Positions 6,924 through 15,360 of a DNA stretch of 52,007 bases are shown piece by piece. The stretch comes from Sphingomonas endophytica (lineage in GTDB: Bacteria; Pseudomonadota; Alphaproteobacteria; Sphingomonadales; Sphingomonadaceae). Under the pieces are notes generated by a model. The model searched no databases, was not told the DNA's origin, and saw only the letters and a list, made by a program, of their open reading frames with translations. The translations under genes and the position numbers were made by a program. Numbering within the stretch: the first letter of the stretch is position 1; each line of letters begins with the position of its first letter. The stretch is from NCBI RefSeq assembly GCF_014199415.1, contig NZ_JACIJN010000014.1, forward strand, positions 1 to 52,007, given 5' to 3'.

Positions 6924-8159
6924 TCAAGCCGCGATGATGGTGGTGGTCTCAATGTTGCCGCGCATGAACCCGCCCGGGTTCCAGATCGGCTTCATCGGCT
7001 GGGCGACGCCGTTGGTATTCCAGCAGCGCACCATGATGGGGTTGGGCCCGCGTCGCAGCGGCACGCGACCATCCCAGCGCCGGAAGCTGTACCTGCCCTC
7101 GTCCGCGCCGAGCGTCGTCCTGTACCAGGTGCGGCCACCGTCCGACGACACATCGACCTTGGCGACGCCGCAATCGCCGCCCATCGCGATCCCGCCGACC
7201 GGGATCGACGCTTCATAGGCGATGGCCTGACCATCGGGCAGGCTCGTCATCCAGCTGCGCGGGATCATCCGGTTGATGGGGACAGTCGGGAAGTCCTTGG
7301 CACCGGGCGCGACATTCGCGCCGGGTGTCGCGGGGATCTTGTAGGCCTTGGCCATCCAATACTGGTCGTCAGGGCCGGGCAGTACCTCGATCGCGTTCAG
7401 CATCTTGACCCAGTAGGTCGAATACCAGCCCGGCACGATCAGCCGGCAGGGAAAGCCGTTGAGGAGCGGCAGTTGCTCGCCGTTCATGCCGAAGGCGATC
7501 ATCACCTCGCCGTCGCGGGCATGGTCGATGTCGAGTGCCTTCTCGAAGTCAGGGGCGCCCGCCACGACCGGCTGATCGAGCGCGCCGAAGCGCACCTGTA
7601 CCGCGCCTGCCTTGACCCCCGCGAGGTCGAGCACGTCGCGTAGCCGCACACCGAGCCATTTGGCGTTGCCCATCGCGCCGTTGCCCCATTGGGCACCGGC
7701 GACCCGCGGCTGGAATAGCCCGCGACTGTTGCCCGAGCACTGATTGACCGCCGCCATTTCGACCCGTGGAAGGCGCAGCAGCTGAGCGAGGCTGATCGAC
7801 AGCGGCCGGTTGACGTGGCCGAAGACGTTGAGGCGGAAAGTCTCGACATCGATCGAGGTCGGGATGTCGGCCCAGTGCCAGCGGACGAAGAACTGGTCGT
7901 TGGGCGTGAACACCGACTTGTCGAACACGTCCATCGGCGTTTCCAGCAAAGGCGGATGGACACGCTGGAGGATCATGCTGCCCTTGCCGGGAAAGGCGCT
8001 GGTCATCGGCCGTTCGGCATTGCCGCCAGGCAGCTTCAGGTCGACGAGCTGCTGTGCCAGCGCAGGTGCTGCGGCAAGGCCGGCGCTGCCGAGCGCGGCA
8101 TGCCTAAGAAAGCGGCGACGGCTGGTCTCACTCGCCAGCCCGGCGTCGAAATTGTCCAT
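6924..8159 (-). CDS. Periplasmic sulfite dehydrogenase, molybdenum subunit (SorA-like)
   Basis: 411 residues from the ATG at 8159. A longer open frame upstream has no homologous look, whereas this start gives a twin-arginine signal, SRRRFLRHAALGSAGLAAA. The sulfite-oxidase-fold molybdopterin domain has the Mo-ligand Cys in VNQCSGNSRG (C141), and the C-terminal part is a Mo-cofactor oxidoreductase dimerisation domain (VDVSSDGGRTWYRTTL). The Tat signal implies folding with cofactor in the cytosol, then export. Neighbours are a cytochrome c downstream and a TDT exporter upstream, together suggesting oxidation of sulfite to sulfate. Another sulfur or nitrogen oxo-substrate cannot be excluded. Confidence 0.85.
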   Translation of the reverse strand: MDNFDAGLASETSRRRFLRHAALGSAGLAAAPALAQQLVDLKLPGGNAERPMTSAFPGKGSMILQRVHPPLLETPMDVFDKSVFTPNDQFFVRWHWADIPTSIDVETFRLNVFGHVNRPLSISLAQLLRLPRVEMAAVNQCSGNSRGLFQPRVAGAQWGNGAMGNAKWLGVRLRDVLDLAGVKAGAVQVRFGALDQPVVAGAPDFEKALDIDHARDGEVMIAFGMNGEQLPLLNGFPCRLIVPGWYSTYWVKMLNAIEVLPGPDDQYWMAKAYKIPATPGANVAPGAKDFPTVPINRMIPRSWMTSLPDGQAIAYEASIPVGGIAMGGDCGVAKVDVSSDGGRTWYRTTLGADEGRYSFRRWDGRVPLRRGPNPIMVRCWNTNGVAQPMKPIWNPGGFMRGNIETTTIIAA

Positions 8160-8248
8160 GACAAGGCTCTCCTGTGGCCAGCCACGCTGGCGGATCGAAG
8201 GGGCGTTCTGCAAGTGATCGAACCGACTGATCCGATCACCACGGCGGA

Positions 8249-9400
8249 TCAGTTCGGGGTGGCGATGCAGGGCGAGACGAACAGGTTGCCCCGCCATGCG
8301 CCAGCCAGCGTCTTGGCACCGACCAGCAGCCACATCGCCGCAAGCGCGACTGTCAGCACCGTGCCAGCTATGCCGAAGAAGCCGAGGTTCAGCGTCGTGC
8401 CGAGGCGGAAGGTGGCGACGGTGTAGACGCCGAGCGGAAAGGTATAGCCCCACCAGCCCAGGTTGAACGGCACACCAGCGCGCCAGTAGCGGATGGTGAT
8501 AAGCGTCGCGAGCGCCAGCCACCACAGGCCGAAACCCCACAGGCAGAGTCCGGCGACAACGCCGATCCCTTGAGCGACGCTACCGACATCGGCCAACCCG
8601 TGCGCCGCGAGGATCGCCGGCGCATCTGCCCCGAGCACCAGCATGCCCAGAGCACCCGTGCCGATCGGCCCCAGCGCCAGCCAGGAGGATGCCGCCATGC
8701 TTTCATGCGGCAACTTATGGAGTGCCATGCGCAGGATGAGGATGGCGAGGATGCCAAACGCGACCGGCACCGAATAGGCCCACAGCACATAGGAGGTCGC
8801 AAGCGTGACTAGCTGCGCGTGGGGATCGGCCAGATGCGGCGCGAGCAGCCCGCCGCTGGCACCCGCCACTTCGGCAGCGACGACCGGCAGCAGCCATACC
8901 GCGGTCATGCCGTCCAGGCTATGCTCGTGGCGGGTGAACATCAGGTACGGGATCAGCACGCCGCAGGCGAGCGACATGGCGACGTCGATCCACCACAAGA
9001 CCTGCGCGACCGGTACGATGCCATTCCCGAACCGCGCGATGCCGAAGGCGAGGCAGCCGTTGATGATTGTCGCCAGCCCCATCGGGATGGTCCCGATGAA
9101 CATTGACACGGTGTTGTGCCCGAAGATGCGCCGCGCCTCATGCCCGAACATCACCCAGCGCGCGCCATAGAGGCCGGCGAACAGCGCGAAGAGTGCGATG
9201 TTGAAGAACCACAACACCTCGCCGAATGGCTTCAGCGAGGGTCCAATGCCGGGTACCTGCGGCAGTGCGAGCGCGAGGATGCCCGTGCCCATCGTCGCGG
9301 CGAACCAGTTGGGCGTGAACTGGCGGATCATCTCGCGGGGGTGATCGAGCCGGCTGAGCGGCTTGAGGCCGCTCAGAACGGAGTGCGTGTCGGCAGTCAT
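8249..9400 (-). CDS. TDT-family exporter (SSU1/TehA type, probable sulfite efflux)
   Basis: 383 residues with about ten hydrophobic helices. Family hallmarks are the opening FTPNWFAATMGTGILALAL and repeated Gly-rich helices. Members export sulfite (SSU1), tellurite-related anions or C4-dicarboxylates. Placement between a sulfite dehydrogenase and a LysR gene favours sulfite. Its start overlaps the stop of the LysR gene by four bases, so LysR and exporter are co-transcribed. Confidence 0.8.
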   Translation of the reverse strand: MTADTHSVLSGLKPLSRLDHPREMIRQFTPNWFAATMGTGILALALPQVPGIGPSLKPFGEVLWFFNIALFALFAGLYGARWVMFGHEARRIFGHNTVSMFIGTIPMGLATIINGCLAFGIARFGNGIVPVAQVLWWIDVAMSLACGVLIPYLMFTRHEHSLDGMTAVWLLPVVAAEVAGASGGLLAPHLADPHAQLVTLATSYVLWAYSVPVAFGILAILILRMALHKLPHESMAASSWLALGPIGTGALGMLVLGADAPAILAAHGLADVGSVAQGIGVVAGLCLWGFGLWWLALATLITIRYWRAGVPFNLGWWGYTFPLGVYTVATFRLGTTLNLGFFGIAGTVLTVALAAMWLLVGAKTLAGAWRGNLFVSPCIATPN

Positions 9401-10269
9401 GCGACCTGCTCCTTGATGAGGTCCGTCAGCGCGTCGGCCGCGCGGGTGCGATAGCGTTCCTTGTGGCGCAGCGCGTGAAAGGCGCGGTCGGGCAGCCCGA
9501 GCGGCAGCTCGACAAGGTCACCGGCCTTGAGCGCACGAGCTACGACCAATCGCGACAAGACGGCAACGCCGGCACCGGCCTCGACCGCGGTACGCACCGC
9601 CTCGTTGGACGGCAGCGTCATCGCTATCGTCAGCTGGGCCGGATCAAACCCGCGCGTTCGCAGCACGTCCTCGAAGGTCGAGCGCGTACCGGATCCCAGC
9701 TCACGGACGATCCAGCGTTCAGTGCGCAGCCAGGCCTCGTCGACACGTTCGGCGTCCTCGCGGCCGACCAGCACCATCGGATCACGCCCGACAGTCCAGT
9801 GGGCGAGTGCCGGTTCGTCCACCTCGCCCTCGACAAAGCCGAGTTCCGCCGCGCCGCTCAGGACCTGCGCTGCCGCACCTTCGGTGTTGTCGATCGCGAG
9901 CTCAACCGCGATCTGCGGGTGGCGTTCGTGGAAGGCGGCGAGCTTTGCCGGCAACCAGTAGCTCGCGATCGTCTGGCTGGCGACGATCCGCAATGAACCA
10001 CGGGCAAGCCCGGCATAGTCCGCCAGCATCGTCTCGGCATGCGCTGCCCGCCCCAGCACCGCGCGCGCTTCCTCCAGAAAGCCGCGGCCTGCTTCGGTCA
10101 GCTGGATGCCACGCCCGACGCGGTGAAACAGAGGAACCCCGTAGCGCGCTTCGAGGGCAGCAATCGCGCCGGAGGCAGCAGACTGCGTGACGTTCAGCAC
10201 CTCCGCTGCCTTGGTGACGTGTTCGCGCTCCGCGACACCGACGAATATTCTGAGCTGCTCCAGGGTCAT
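9397..10269 (-). CDS. LysR-family regulator of the sulfite genes
   Basis: 290 residues from the ATG at 10269, chosen because MTLEQLRIFVGVAEREHVT is the classic LysR opening. Winged helix at about 1-60 (AAEVLNVTQSAASGAIAALE), then a substrate-binding domain. It is divergent from the cytoplasmic sulfite-oxidase-family gene with about 145 bp between, the usual place for a LysR operator, so it likely controls both directions. CbbR/CysB-like in general build; the ligand is unknown, sulfite or a derived metabolite being plausible. Confidence 0.85.
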   Translation of the reverse strand: MTLEQLRIFVGVAEREHVTKAAEVLNVTQSAASGAIAALEARYGVPLFHRVGRGIQLTEAGRGFLEEARAVLGRAAHAETMLADYAGLARGSLRIVASQTIASYWLPAKLAAFHERHPQIAVELAIDNTEGAAAQVLSGAAELGFVEGEVDEPALAHWTVGRDPMVLVGREDAERVDEAWLRTERWIVRELGSGTRSTFEDVLRTRGFDPAQLTIAMTLPSNEAVRTAVEAGAGVAVLSRLVVARALKAGDLVELPLGLPDRAFHALRHKERYRTRAADALTDLIKEQVA

Positions 10270-10415
10270 GCAGCTTATATCGCGCAATCTGATCGATACG
10301 ACCAACCGTTTGATCTGCTCATTCCAATCTGGATATCAGAACGATCGGCAGCCTTTCGTCTGTGATGGTCTTGAAGACTTGAAGCGATCCGCGCGCTTGC
10401 GGCGTTTGTTCGTCC

Positions 10416-11483
10416 ATGACCGATATGATCGAGCGCAAATCCGATCCCTACAACGCCGAGCCGACGCCCAGTGCGTTGATCGAGCGGTTCCTGACGCCGC
10501 AGGCGCTGTTCTACGTGCGCAGCCACGGGCCAGTGCCGGATCTGCCCGCCAATCATCGGATCGAGGTGAGCGGGACGGGCATGGCGAGCCGCTCTTTCTC
10601 GGTAGAGGAACTGAAAGCTACGTTCCCCACGCGGACGGTGACGGCAGTTCTCCAGTGCGCCGGCAACCGGCGCACTGACCTCCAGCAGGTCGGAAAAACG
10701 TCGGGTGATCCTTGGGATGTCGGCGCGATCGGCAATGCAGAGTGGACCGGCGTACGCCTGGCCGATGTGCTCGATGCGGTCGGCGCACCTGATTCGTCCG
10801 ACCTGTTCGTGGCGTTCACCGGCGCGGACGAGGTGGACGTGGAGGGCGAGGAAGCCTTGTTCGGGGTATCGATCGCCATGAGCAAGGCGCGGCAGCCCGA
10901 CGTCCTCCTCGTCTGGGCGATGAACGGCGAGCCGCTGACGCCCGAACACGGCGCACCGCTCCGCATGGTGGTGCCGGGCTATGCCGGCGTGCGCAGCGCC
11001 AAATGGCTGACACGGATCGAGGTGCGAGACATGCCTTCCGACGCACCGATCCAGGCGCACGACTACAAGCTGTTTCCCGCCGATGTGACGAGCGACACCG
11101 TCGACTGGAGCCGGGGTCTGACCATCAATGCCATGCCGCTCAACGCCGCGATCTGCGTGCCCGGCTCTGGCGAAAGCCTGCCGGCCGGGGAGGTGCGGAT
11201 CGAGGGCTATGCCATCGCCTATGATCGCCGCGTCTCTCGGGTCGAAGTGTCGGTAAACGGTGGTCGCGAGTGGCAACAGGCGACGTTCGCCGATGATCCG
11301 GAGACGCACTGGGGTTGGCGGCGCTGGACCCTCGACGCCACGCTTGCCAAAGGTCGCCAGCACCTTGTCGTGCGCGCCTTCGACGGGGCTGGACAGGGAC
11401 AGCCCGAACGGCCGGACACGATGTGGAACTTCGCCGGATATCTGTGCACCGCCTGGCATCACGTCCACGTGCTGGTCGAATGA
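10416..11483 (+). CDS. Cytoplasmic sulfite-oxidase-family molybdoenzyme
   Basis: 355 residues, no signal peptide. The molybdopterin domain has the Mo-ligand Cys in LQCAGNRR (C81), and the C-terminal dimerisation domain has VSVNGGREWQQA and DTMWNFAGYL, so the full-length sulfite oxidase fold is present without a haem domain. It is a second member of the family on this plasmid, but unlike the one at 6924-8159 it stays in the cytosol. It is divergent from the LysR gene and overlaps the MgtC gene by four bases. Likely substrate is sulfite that has entered the cell; the electron acceptor is not evident here. Confidence 0.85.
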   Translation: MTDMIERKSDPYNAEPTPSALIERFLTPQALFYVRSHGPVPDLPANHRIEVSGTGMASRSFSVEELKATFPTRTVTAVLQCAGNRRTDLQQVGKTSGDPWDVGAIGNAEWTGVRLADVLDAVGAPDSSDLFVAFTGADEVDVEGEEALFGVSIAMSKARQPDVLLVWAMNGEPLTPEHGAPLRMVVPGYAGVRSAKWLTRIEVRDMPSDAPIQAHDYKLFPADVTSDTVDWSRGLTINAMPLNAAICVPGSGESLPAGEVRIEGYAIAYDRRVSRVEVSVNGGREWQQATFADDPETHWGWRRWTLDATLAKGRQHLVVRAFDGAGQGQPERPDTMWNFAGYLCTAWHHVHVLVE

Positions 11484-11992
11484 TCGAAGCGTCAGCGGCA
11501 TCGGACATCGGCTTCTGGATCGATGCGATCGGGCGGCTGGTGGTGGCGACCGCGGCCGGGATGGTGCTCGGCTGGGAACGCTCGCGCGAGAACCGGCAGA
11601 TCATGGGCTTGCGAACGCTGGGTCTGGTCGGTCTGGCGAGCTGCATCGCCGTGCAGGCGGTCGTGCATAGTGGCCTGCCAAATGTAAACGCCGACGCCGC
11701 AGGGCGGGCGATGCAGGGCATTCTGACAGGCGTCGGTTTCATCGGTGCCGGCGCGGTGCTGCGGGTCGGCCAGGGTCAGGAAGTGCATGGATTGGCGACC
11801 GCCGCGTGCATCTGGGTGACGGCCACGATCGGCGCGGCAGCGGGGTTGGCAGTGTGGCCGCTCATCATCGGCGGGGTGAGCCTTGCAATGCTCGTCCTGT
11901 TCGTCGGTGCGCCGCTGGAACGCCGCATCCGCGAGCGGGCTCGCCGGACGCCGGCCGAGGCCGACAGGAAGGACGTCGAGCGCAAGCCGTGA
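11480..11992 (+). CDS. MgtC/SapB-family membrane protein
   Basis: 170 residues from the ATG overlapping the upstream stop. Four to five hydrophobic helices and the family core GWERSRENRQIMGLRTLGLVG and GVGFIGAGAVL. It lacks the C-terminal ACT-like domain of Salmonella MgtC, as in SapB-type short forms, and ends in a charged tail. Members affect membrane energetics and Mg2+/acid stress; the role in a sulfite operon is unknown, perhaps protection against acidification by sulfite. Coupled to the preceding molybdoenzyme. Confidence 0.85.
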   Translation: MIEASAASDIGFWIDAIGRLVVATAAGMVLGWERSRENRQIMGLRTLGLVGLASCIAVQAVVHSGLPNVNADAAGRAMQGILTGVGFIGAGAVLRVGQGQEVHGLATAACIWVTATIGAAAGLAVWPLIIGGVSLAMLVLFVGAPLERRIRERARRTPAEADRKDVERKP

Positions 11993-12043
11993 TCCCGCTG
12001 GATCGCCCGGTGCCTGTCGGCGTCGGGAAGCGGCAAGGTGCAA

Positions 12044-12814
12044 TCAGGACACCAGCGCCGCATCGGCCTGGCGCCGGACCTCGTCGGCGATCGGATGCAA
12101 CTCGGCCGCGGGTCGCTCGCCCACCACACTATAGCCGATCCCATCAACCGCCCATGTGACCCGGCCCATGGTCCCGCTGGACGTGCTGGTCATGCTCGCG
12201 GTCTTGTCGATCTGCATAGGCCTCGTCAGCACCGCGAGTTTCGACGCTTGCGGTCCGTCGTAGAGGAGCAGTGCCGCAGGGCCGTGAGGCGTCGCGACCA
12301 ATCGCCCCCCGCCATAGCGATAGCCGGCTGTGCTGAGGTCCGGGATGGTGACGCGCTCACCCAGTCGGGCGGAGGTCCACCGGATCAGCATGGCGCGCTG
12401 GTCGGGGCCGATTTCCGCCGGTCGTATCCGGTCGGCGGCATAGACACGGAAATTGTCACTCGCCTCGTTGGCCAGCGCCGCGATGCCCGCGCGGGGTTCA
12501 CCGCTCCACCGCGCGCTCGACCAGCCCCCGCCAAACCCCAACGCCAGCAGAAGTGACGCGGCAATGGCGAGTTGCCAACGCGGTTGCCTTTGCCGTCCCC
12601 TGATCGCTGCCACGCGCATCGTCGCCGGAATGGGTTCGTCCGCGATCGTGGTGAACAGGGATGCGAGGGCTCGCGCCTGCTCCGCCTGCTCCCGCAAACG
12701 GGCATGCAGATCCGGCTGGCCTTTAAGGTAGGCGTCAACCAGGCGCTGCCGCTCGGGCGACAACCTGCCATCGATCCATGCGGCCAGATCGTCCTCGCCG
12801 ATCGGGCCGGTCAT
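12044..12814 (-). CDS. Anti-sigma factor (transmembrane)
   Basis: 256 residues. A cytosolic N-terminal part (1-78) of the zinc-less anti-sigma type, opening IGEDDLAAWIDGRLSPERQR; one transmembrane helix at about 79-98 (WQLAIAASLLLALGFGGGW); and a periplasmic sensor part. Its start overlaps the sigma gene stop by four bases, the standard sigma/anti-sigma arrangement. It probably holds the adjacent ECF sigma at the membrane until a periplasmic signal releases it. The signal is unknown. Confidence 0.85.
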   Translation of the reverse strand: MTGPIGEDDLAAWIDGRLSPERQRLVDAYLKGQPDLHARLREQAEQARALASLFTTIADEPIPATMRVAAIRGRQRQPRWQLAIAASLLLALGFGGGWSSARWSGEPRAGIAALANEASDNFRVYAADRIRPAEIGPDQRAMLIRWTSARLGERVTIPDLSTAGYRYGGGRLVATPHGPAALLLYDGPQASKLAVLTRPMQIDKTASMTSTSSGTMGRVTWAVDGIGYSVVGERPAAELHPIADEVRRQADAALVS

Positions 12815-13320
12815 TGCACGCTCCTCAATCGCGGCCGTTCACCCTCCCGGAGGAGTGTCGCCAGACGGTCGCGCCCCCGCGATATGCGCGACATCACCGT
12901 GCCCAGCGGCACGCCGACGACGGCAGCGACCTCCGCATAGGGCAGACCCTCGACCGATACGAGGAGCAGCACCGTTCGCTGCTCTTCAGGCAACGCATCA
13001 AGCGCGCGCAGCAGGTCGCGGTGGTGCAGGCCTGTGTCCTGATCGGCCGGACGGCCGAGCGCGGTGTCGTCCACGAGGTGGAGCGGAACCGCTGTGCCTC
13101 GCCGGCTACGCTGCCGCTGATGGTCGACCAACAGATTGTGCAGGATCGCGTAGACCCATGGGCGAACCTCCACCCCGCGCCGCTGTCGCCATCGCCCGAC
13201 CGCGCGCTCGAGGCAATCCTGCACCACGTCGTCCGCCATCGCCCGATCGCGCAGCCACGACCGGGCATAGCGGCGCAGGCCGGGGATCAGGGGTTCGATC
13301 GCGGCGGCAAGAGGGTCCAT
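12811..13320 (-). CDS. ECF RNA polymerase sigma factor
   Basis: 169 residues: sigma region 2 (RRYARSWLRDRAMADDVVQDCLERA, about 16-40) and region 4 (LDALPEEQRTVLLLVSVEG followed by YAEVAAVVGVPLGTVMSRIS). Lies one base after the beta-propeller gene on the same strand and overlaps the anti-sigma gene. The order DUF305, beta-propeller, sigma, anti-sigma suggests a self-activating operon. Target promoters were not recognised. Confidence 0.9.
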   Translation of the reverse strand: MDPLAAAIEPLIPGLRRYARSWLRDRAMADDVVQDCLERAVGRWRQRRGVEVRPWVYAILHNLLVDHQRQRSRRGTAVPLHLVDDTALGRPADQDTGLHHRDLLRALDALPEEQRTVLLLVSVEGLPYAEVAAVVGVPLGTVMSRISRGRDRLATLLREGERPRLRSVQ

Positions 13321-13321
13321 T

Positions 13322-14761
13322 TTAGTCGCGCTGCACCTGCACGATGCGTCCAGGCGCGCCGTTCACCACCTCCGCCACCGCCAGAAAGCGGCGGGGCGTC
13401 GCGGTGCTGCCCTGAACGATCTGCCGGATCGGACCCGATGCGTTGACGATCGCCGCACCTGCCGGGTTGCTCATGAAGTTCGCAAGCGGCTCTACCGCAC
13501 CACTGCCGTCCGCATTGGCGGTCAGCACGAGCATGTAAGGCTTTTTGGGCTGCAAACCGGTAACGGCACTTTGCACGACCTGAATGATGCCCTGGTCGAA
13601 GAGGGTGATGCTGCTTGCTGTACCTTTGCCGCCGATCGGCCCCATGGTCAGATGCAACGCCTTGCCGGCCGTGCCGAGCGGCTGGAGATTGTCGGTGCCG
13701 GGGCCTGTCGGAACTGCGTTCGACACATAGGCGATCGCCTGCGGTGCCTGTCCGACCGGCACGGTGGCAACGACCGTGTTGCCAGCGGTGTCGATCGCGG
13801 CGAGCTCATCGGCATTCTCCAGCCCGACGTAGATGCGCCGGCCGTCGCCCGATGGCCAGACACCGTGCGGCATCTTGCCGACCGGGATGGTGGCGACGGG
13901 CGCGAAGTCGGATGTGCGGAACACCTTCACCGCATTCTCTCCGCCGACCGTCACATAGGCGAACTGCCCCTTGGCCGTGCGGGCGAAGTTGACATGGTTG
14001 GTGATCGGCCCGGTATCCAGCACCTTCAGGATCGCGAAGGGTGGTCTCGCATCGAATGCGACCGTCTTGCCGATGTCCTTCAGCGTGAACCACACCTGCT
14101 TGCCGTCCGGCGTCGCGGCAATATTGGGACAGAACGGGCTTGGCTGTGCCACCTGTCCGACCTGCGCGTGGGTCGCGACATCGAACACGGCCAGCACCGG
14201 ATTGAACGACGAACAGACATAGCCGTACCGGCCATCGGGAGAGAAGATCGTCATGCCCGGACCACCGGGCGTCTTGATGCGCCCCGTCTCCTTGTACGTC
14301 GTGGGGTCGAGCACGGCGATATAATCCTCGCCGCGGACCGTGACCCACACCTCCTTGCCGTTTGGCGTGAAGAACGCCTCGTGCGGACTGCGCCCGACAT
14401 AGGTCGTGTGTTTGACCGTGTTGGTGGCGGTGTCGATCCACGACACGGCGTTCGATCCGATCGACACGACCGCCAAGGTCTTCCCGTCCGGCGAGAAGCC
14501 GAGGCCGTGGACCAGCACCTGTCCCTTGTAGAGCGGCGAAAAGTTCATCGGCTGCGGATCGCCGAGCTTGATGACGCCGAGCAGCCGGTTGTCGGCCGGG
14601 TCCGTCACCGACACCGTGTTGGAGAATTGTTCAGACGCATAGACGCGGTCGCGGTGGCTGACGGGCATGTCCTTAGCGTTCCACGGCGCCTGCTGGGCCA
14701 TGGCGAGGCCCGGTGCGGCGCTCATCAGCAAGGCGGCCGAGCGCAGGATGGTCCGGATCAT
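13322..14761 (-). CDS. Exported beta-propeller protein (YncE/surface-antigen-like)
   Basis: 479 residues with a signal peptide ending about residue 22 (SAAPGLAMAQQ). Repeated blades have the YVTN/NHL look: VYASEQFSNTVSVTDPADNR, GFSPDGKTLAVVS, YVGRSPHEAFFTPNGKEVW, IPVGKMPHGVWPSGDGRRIYV. The last ~120 residues form a separate domain. Such proteins often accompany metal or stress operons; no catalytic residues are evident. It is transcribed after the DUF305 gene and before the sigma gene with spacings of one base, so it is part of the sigma operon and perhaps the periplasmic effector. Confidence 0.75.
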   Translation of the reverse strand: MIRTILRSAALLMSAAPGLAMAQQAPWNAKDMPVSHRDRVYASEQFSNTVSVTDPADNRLLGVIKLGDPQPMNFSPLYKGQVLVHGLGFSPDGKTLAVVSIGSNAVSWIDTATNTVKHTTYVGRSPHEAFFTPNGKEVWVTVRGEDYIAVLDPTTYKETGRIKTPGGPGMTIFSPDGRYGYVCSSFNPVLAVFDVATHAQVGQVAQPSPFCPNIAATPDGKQVWFTLKDIGKTVAFDARPPFAILKVLDTGPITNHVNFARTAKGQFAYVTVGGENAVKVFRTSDFAPVATIPVGKMPHGVWPSGDGRRIYVGLENADELAAIDTAGNTVVATVPVGQAPQAIAYVSNAVPTGPGTDNLQPLGTAGKALHLTMGPIGGKGTASSITLFDQGIIQVVQSAVTGLQPKKPYMLVLTANADGSGAVEPLANFMSNPAGAAIVNASGPIRQIVQGSTATPRRFLAVAEVVNGAPGRIVQVQRD

Positions 14762-14762
14762 G

Positions 14763-15146
14763 TCAGTGCTCCATAGGGCTATGGTGGCCGCCGCCCTGCG
14801 TCGGGGCTGGCGTCGAAGGGGGTAGCGGCTGACCGATCGCCAGCTTCATGGCGGCGATCTCCTGCTGCTGGTCGATGATGATCTCCTGCGCGATGCGCTT
14901 GAGCTGCTCGTTATGGCCATAGCGCAGCTCCGCCACCGCCATATCGATGGCGCCCTGATGATGCGGGAGCATCATCGCCACGAAGTCGCGGTCGACGTCG
15001 CCGGACGGCTTGACCATCATGCCCGCCATCATCCGGTCCATCGCGGCAGACACTATGCTGGCGTAGCCATCGGCAGGGGAGGCCGCGGCTGCGCCTGTAA
15101 GTAGGGCCGGAGCAGTCAGACCCAGCATCCAGTTTCGTCTATGCAT
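14763..15146 (-). CDS. DUF305 exported protein, first copy
   Basis: 127 residues from MHRRNWMLG at 15146, giving a normal signal peptide (LTAPALLTGAAAASPA); a start ten codons earlier is possible. The DUF305 core is FVAMMLPHHQGAIDMAVAEL and IIIDQQQEIAAMKLA. DUF305 proteins have ferritin-like helical folds and cluster with copper and other metal resistance genes; His and Met residues in MLPHHQGA suggest metal binding. First gene of the ECF sigma operon. Two more DUF305 genes lie in the copper block. Confidence 0.8.
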   Translation of the reverse strand: MHRRNWMLGLTAPALLTGAAAASPADGYASIVSAAMDRMMAGMMVKPSGDVDRDFVAMMLPHHQGAIDMAVAELRYGHNEQLKRIAQEIIIDQQQEIAAMKLAIGQPLPPSTPAPTQGGGHHSPMEH

Positions 15147-15225
15147 AAGCCTCCGGCGCATCAGTCCTGAAAGCATAGACGACGCTCGTCCGGGTTTATT
15201 CCATGGGTGAGCCGGTTATCAGCCT

Positions 15226-15360
15226 TCCCGATTGGGAACCTCCAACGGGACGGATCGGACCAGCATAAAAATGCGCCCGATGAACGCCGGAGCTTTCCCA
15301 AAATATGTTCCCGAAATATGAGTCCCGAAATTCGCTGTTCGAGTTGGGATAACGGGACTC
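15226..15360. promoter_or_regulatory. res-like region of the second recombinase (type B)
   Basis: Upstream of the recombinase are TCCCGATTGGGA at 15226 with CGGGA at 15246 (as at 6387), direct half-sites TCCCGAAAT at 15309 and 15323 (14 bp apart), and TTGGGATAACGGGACTC at 15344-15360 facing them. The gene starts immediately after. Multiple inverted and direct CCCG/CGGG half-sites are typical of a resolvase res site with the promoter inside it. Confidence 0.55.

Noticed and set aside
8160..8540. 127-codon N-terminal extension of the SorA-like gene
   Set aside because: It would place the twin-arginine signal in mid-protein and overlaps the exporter gene; the ATG at 8159 is the sensible start.
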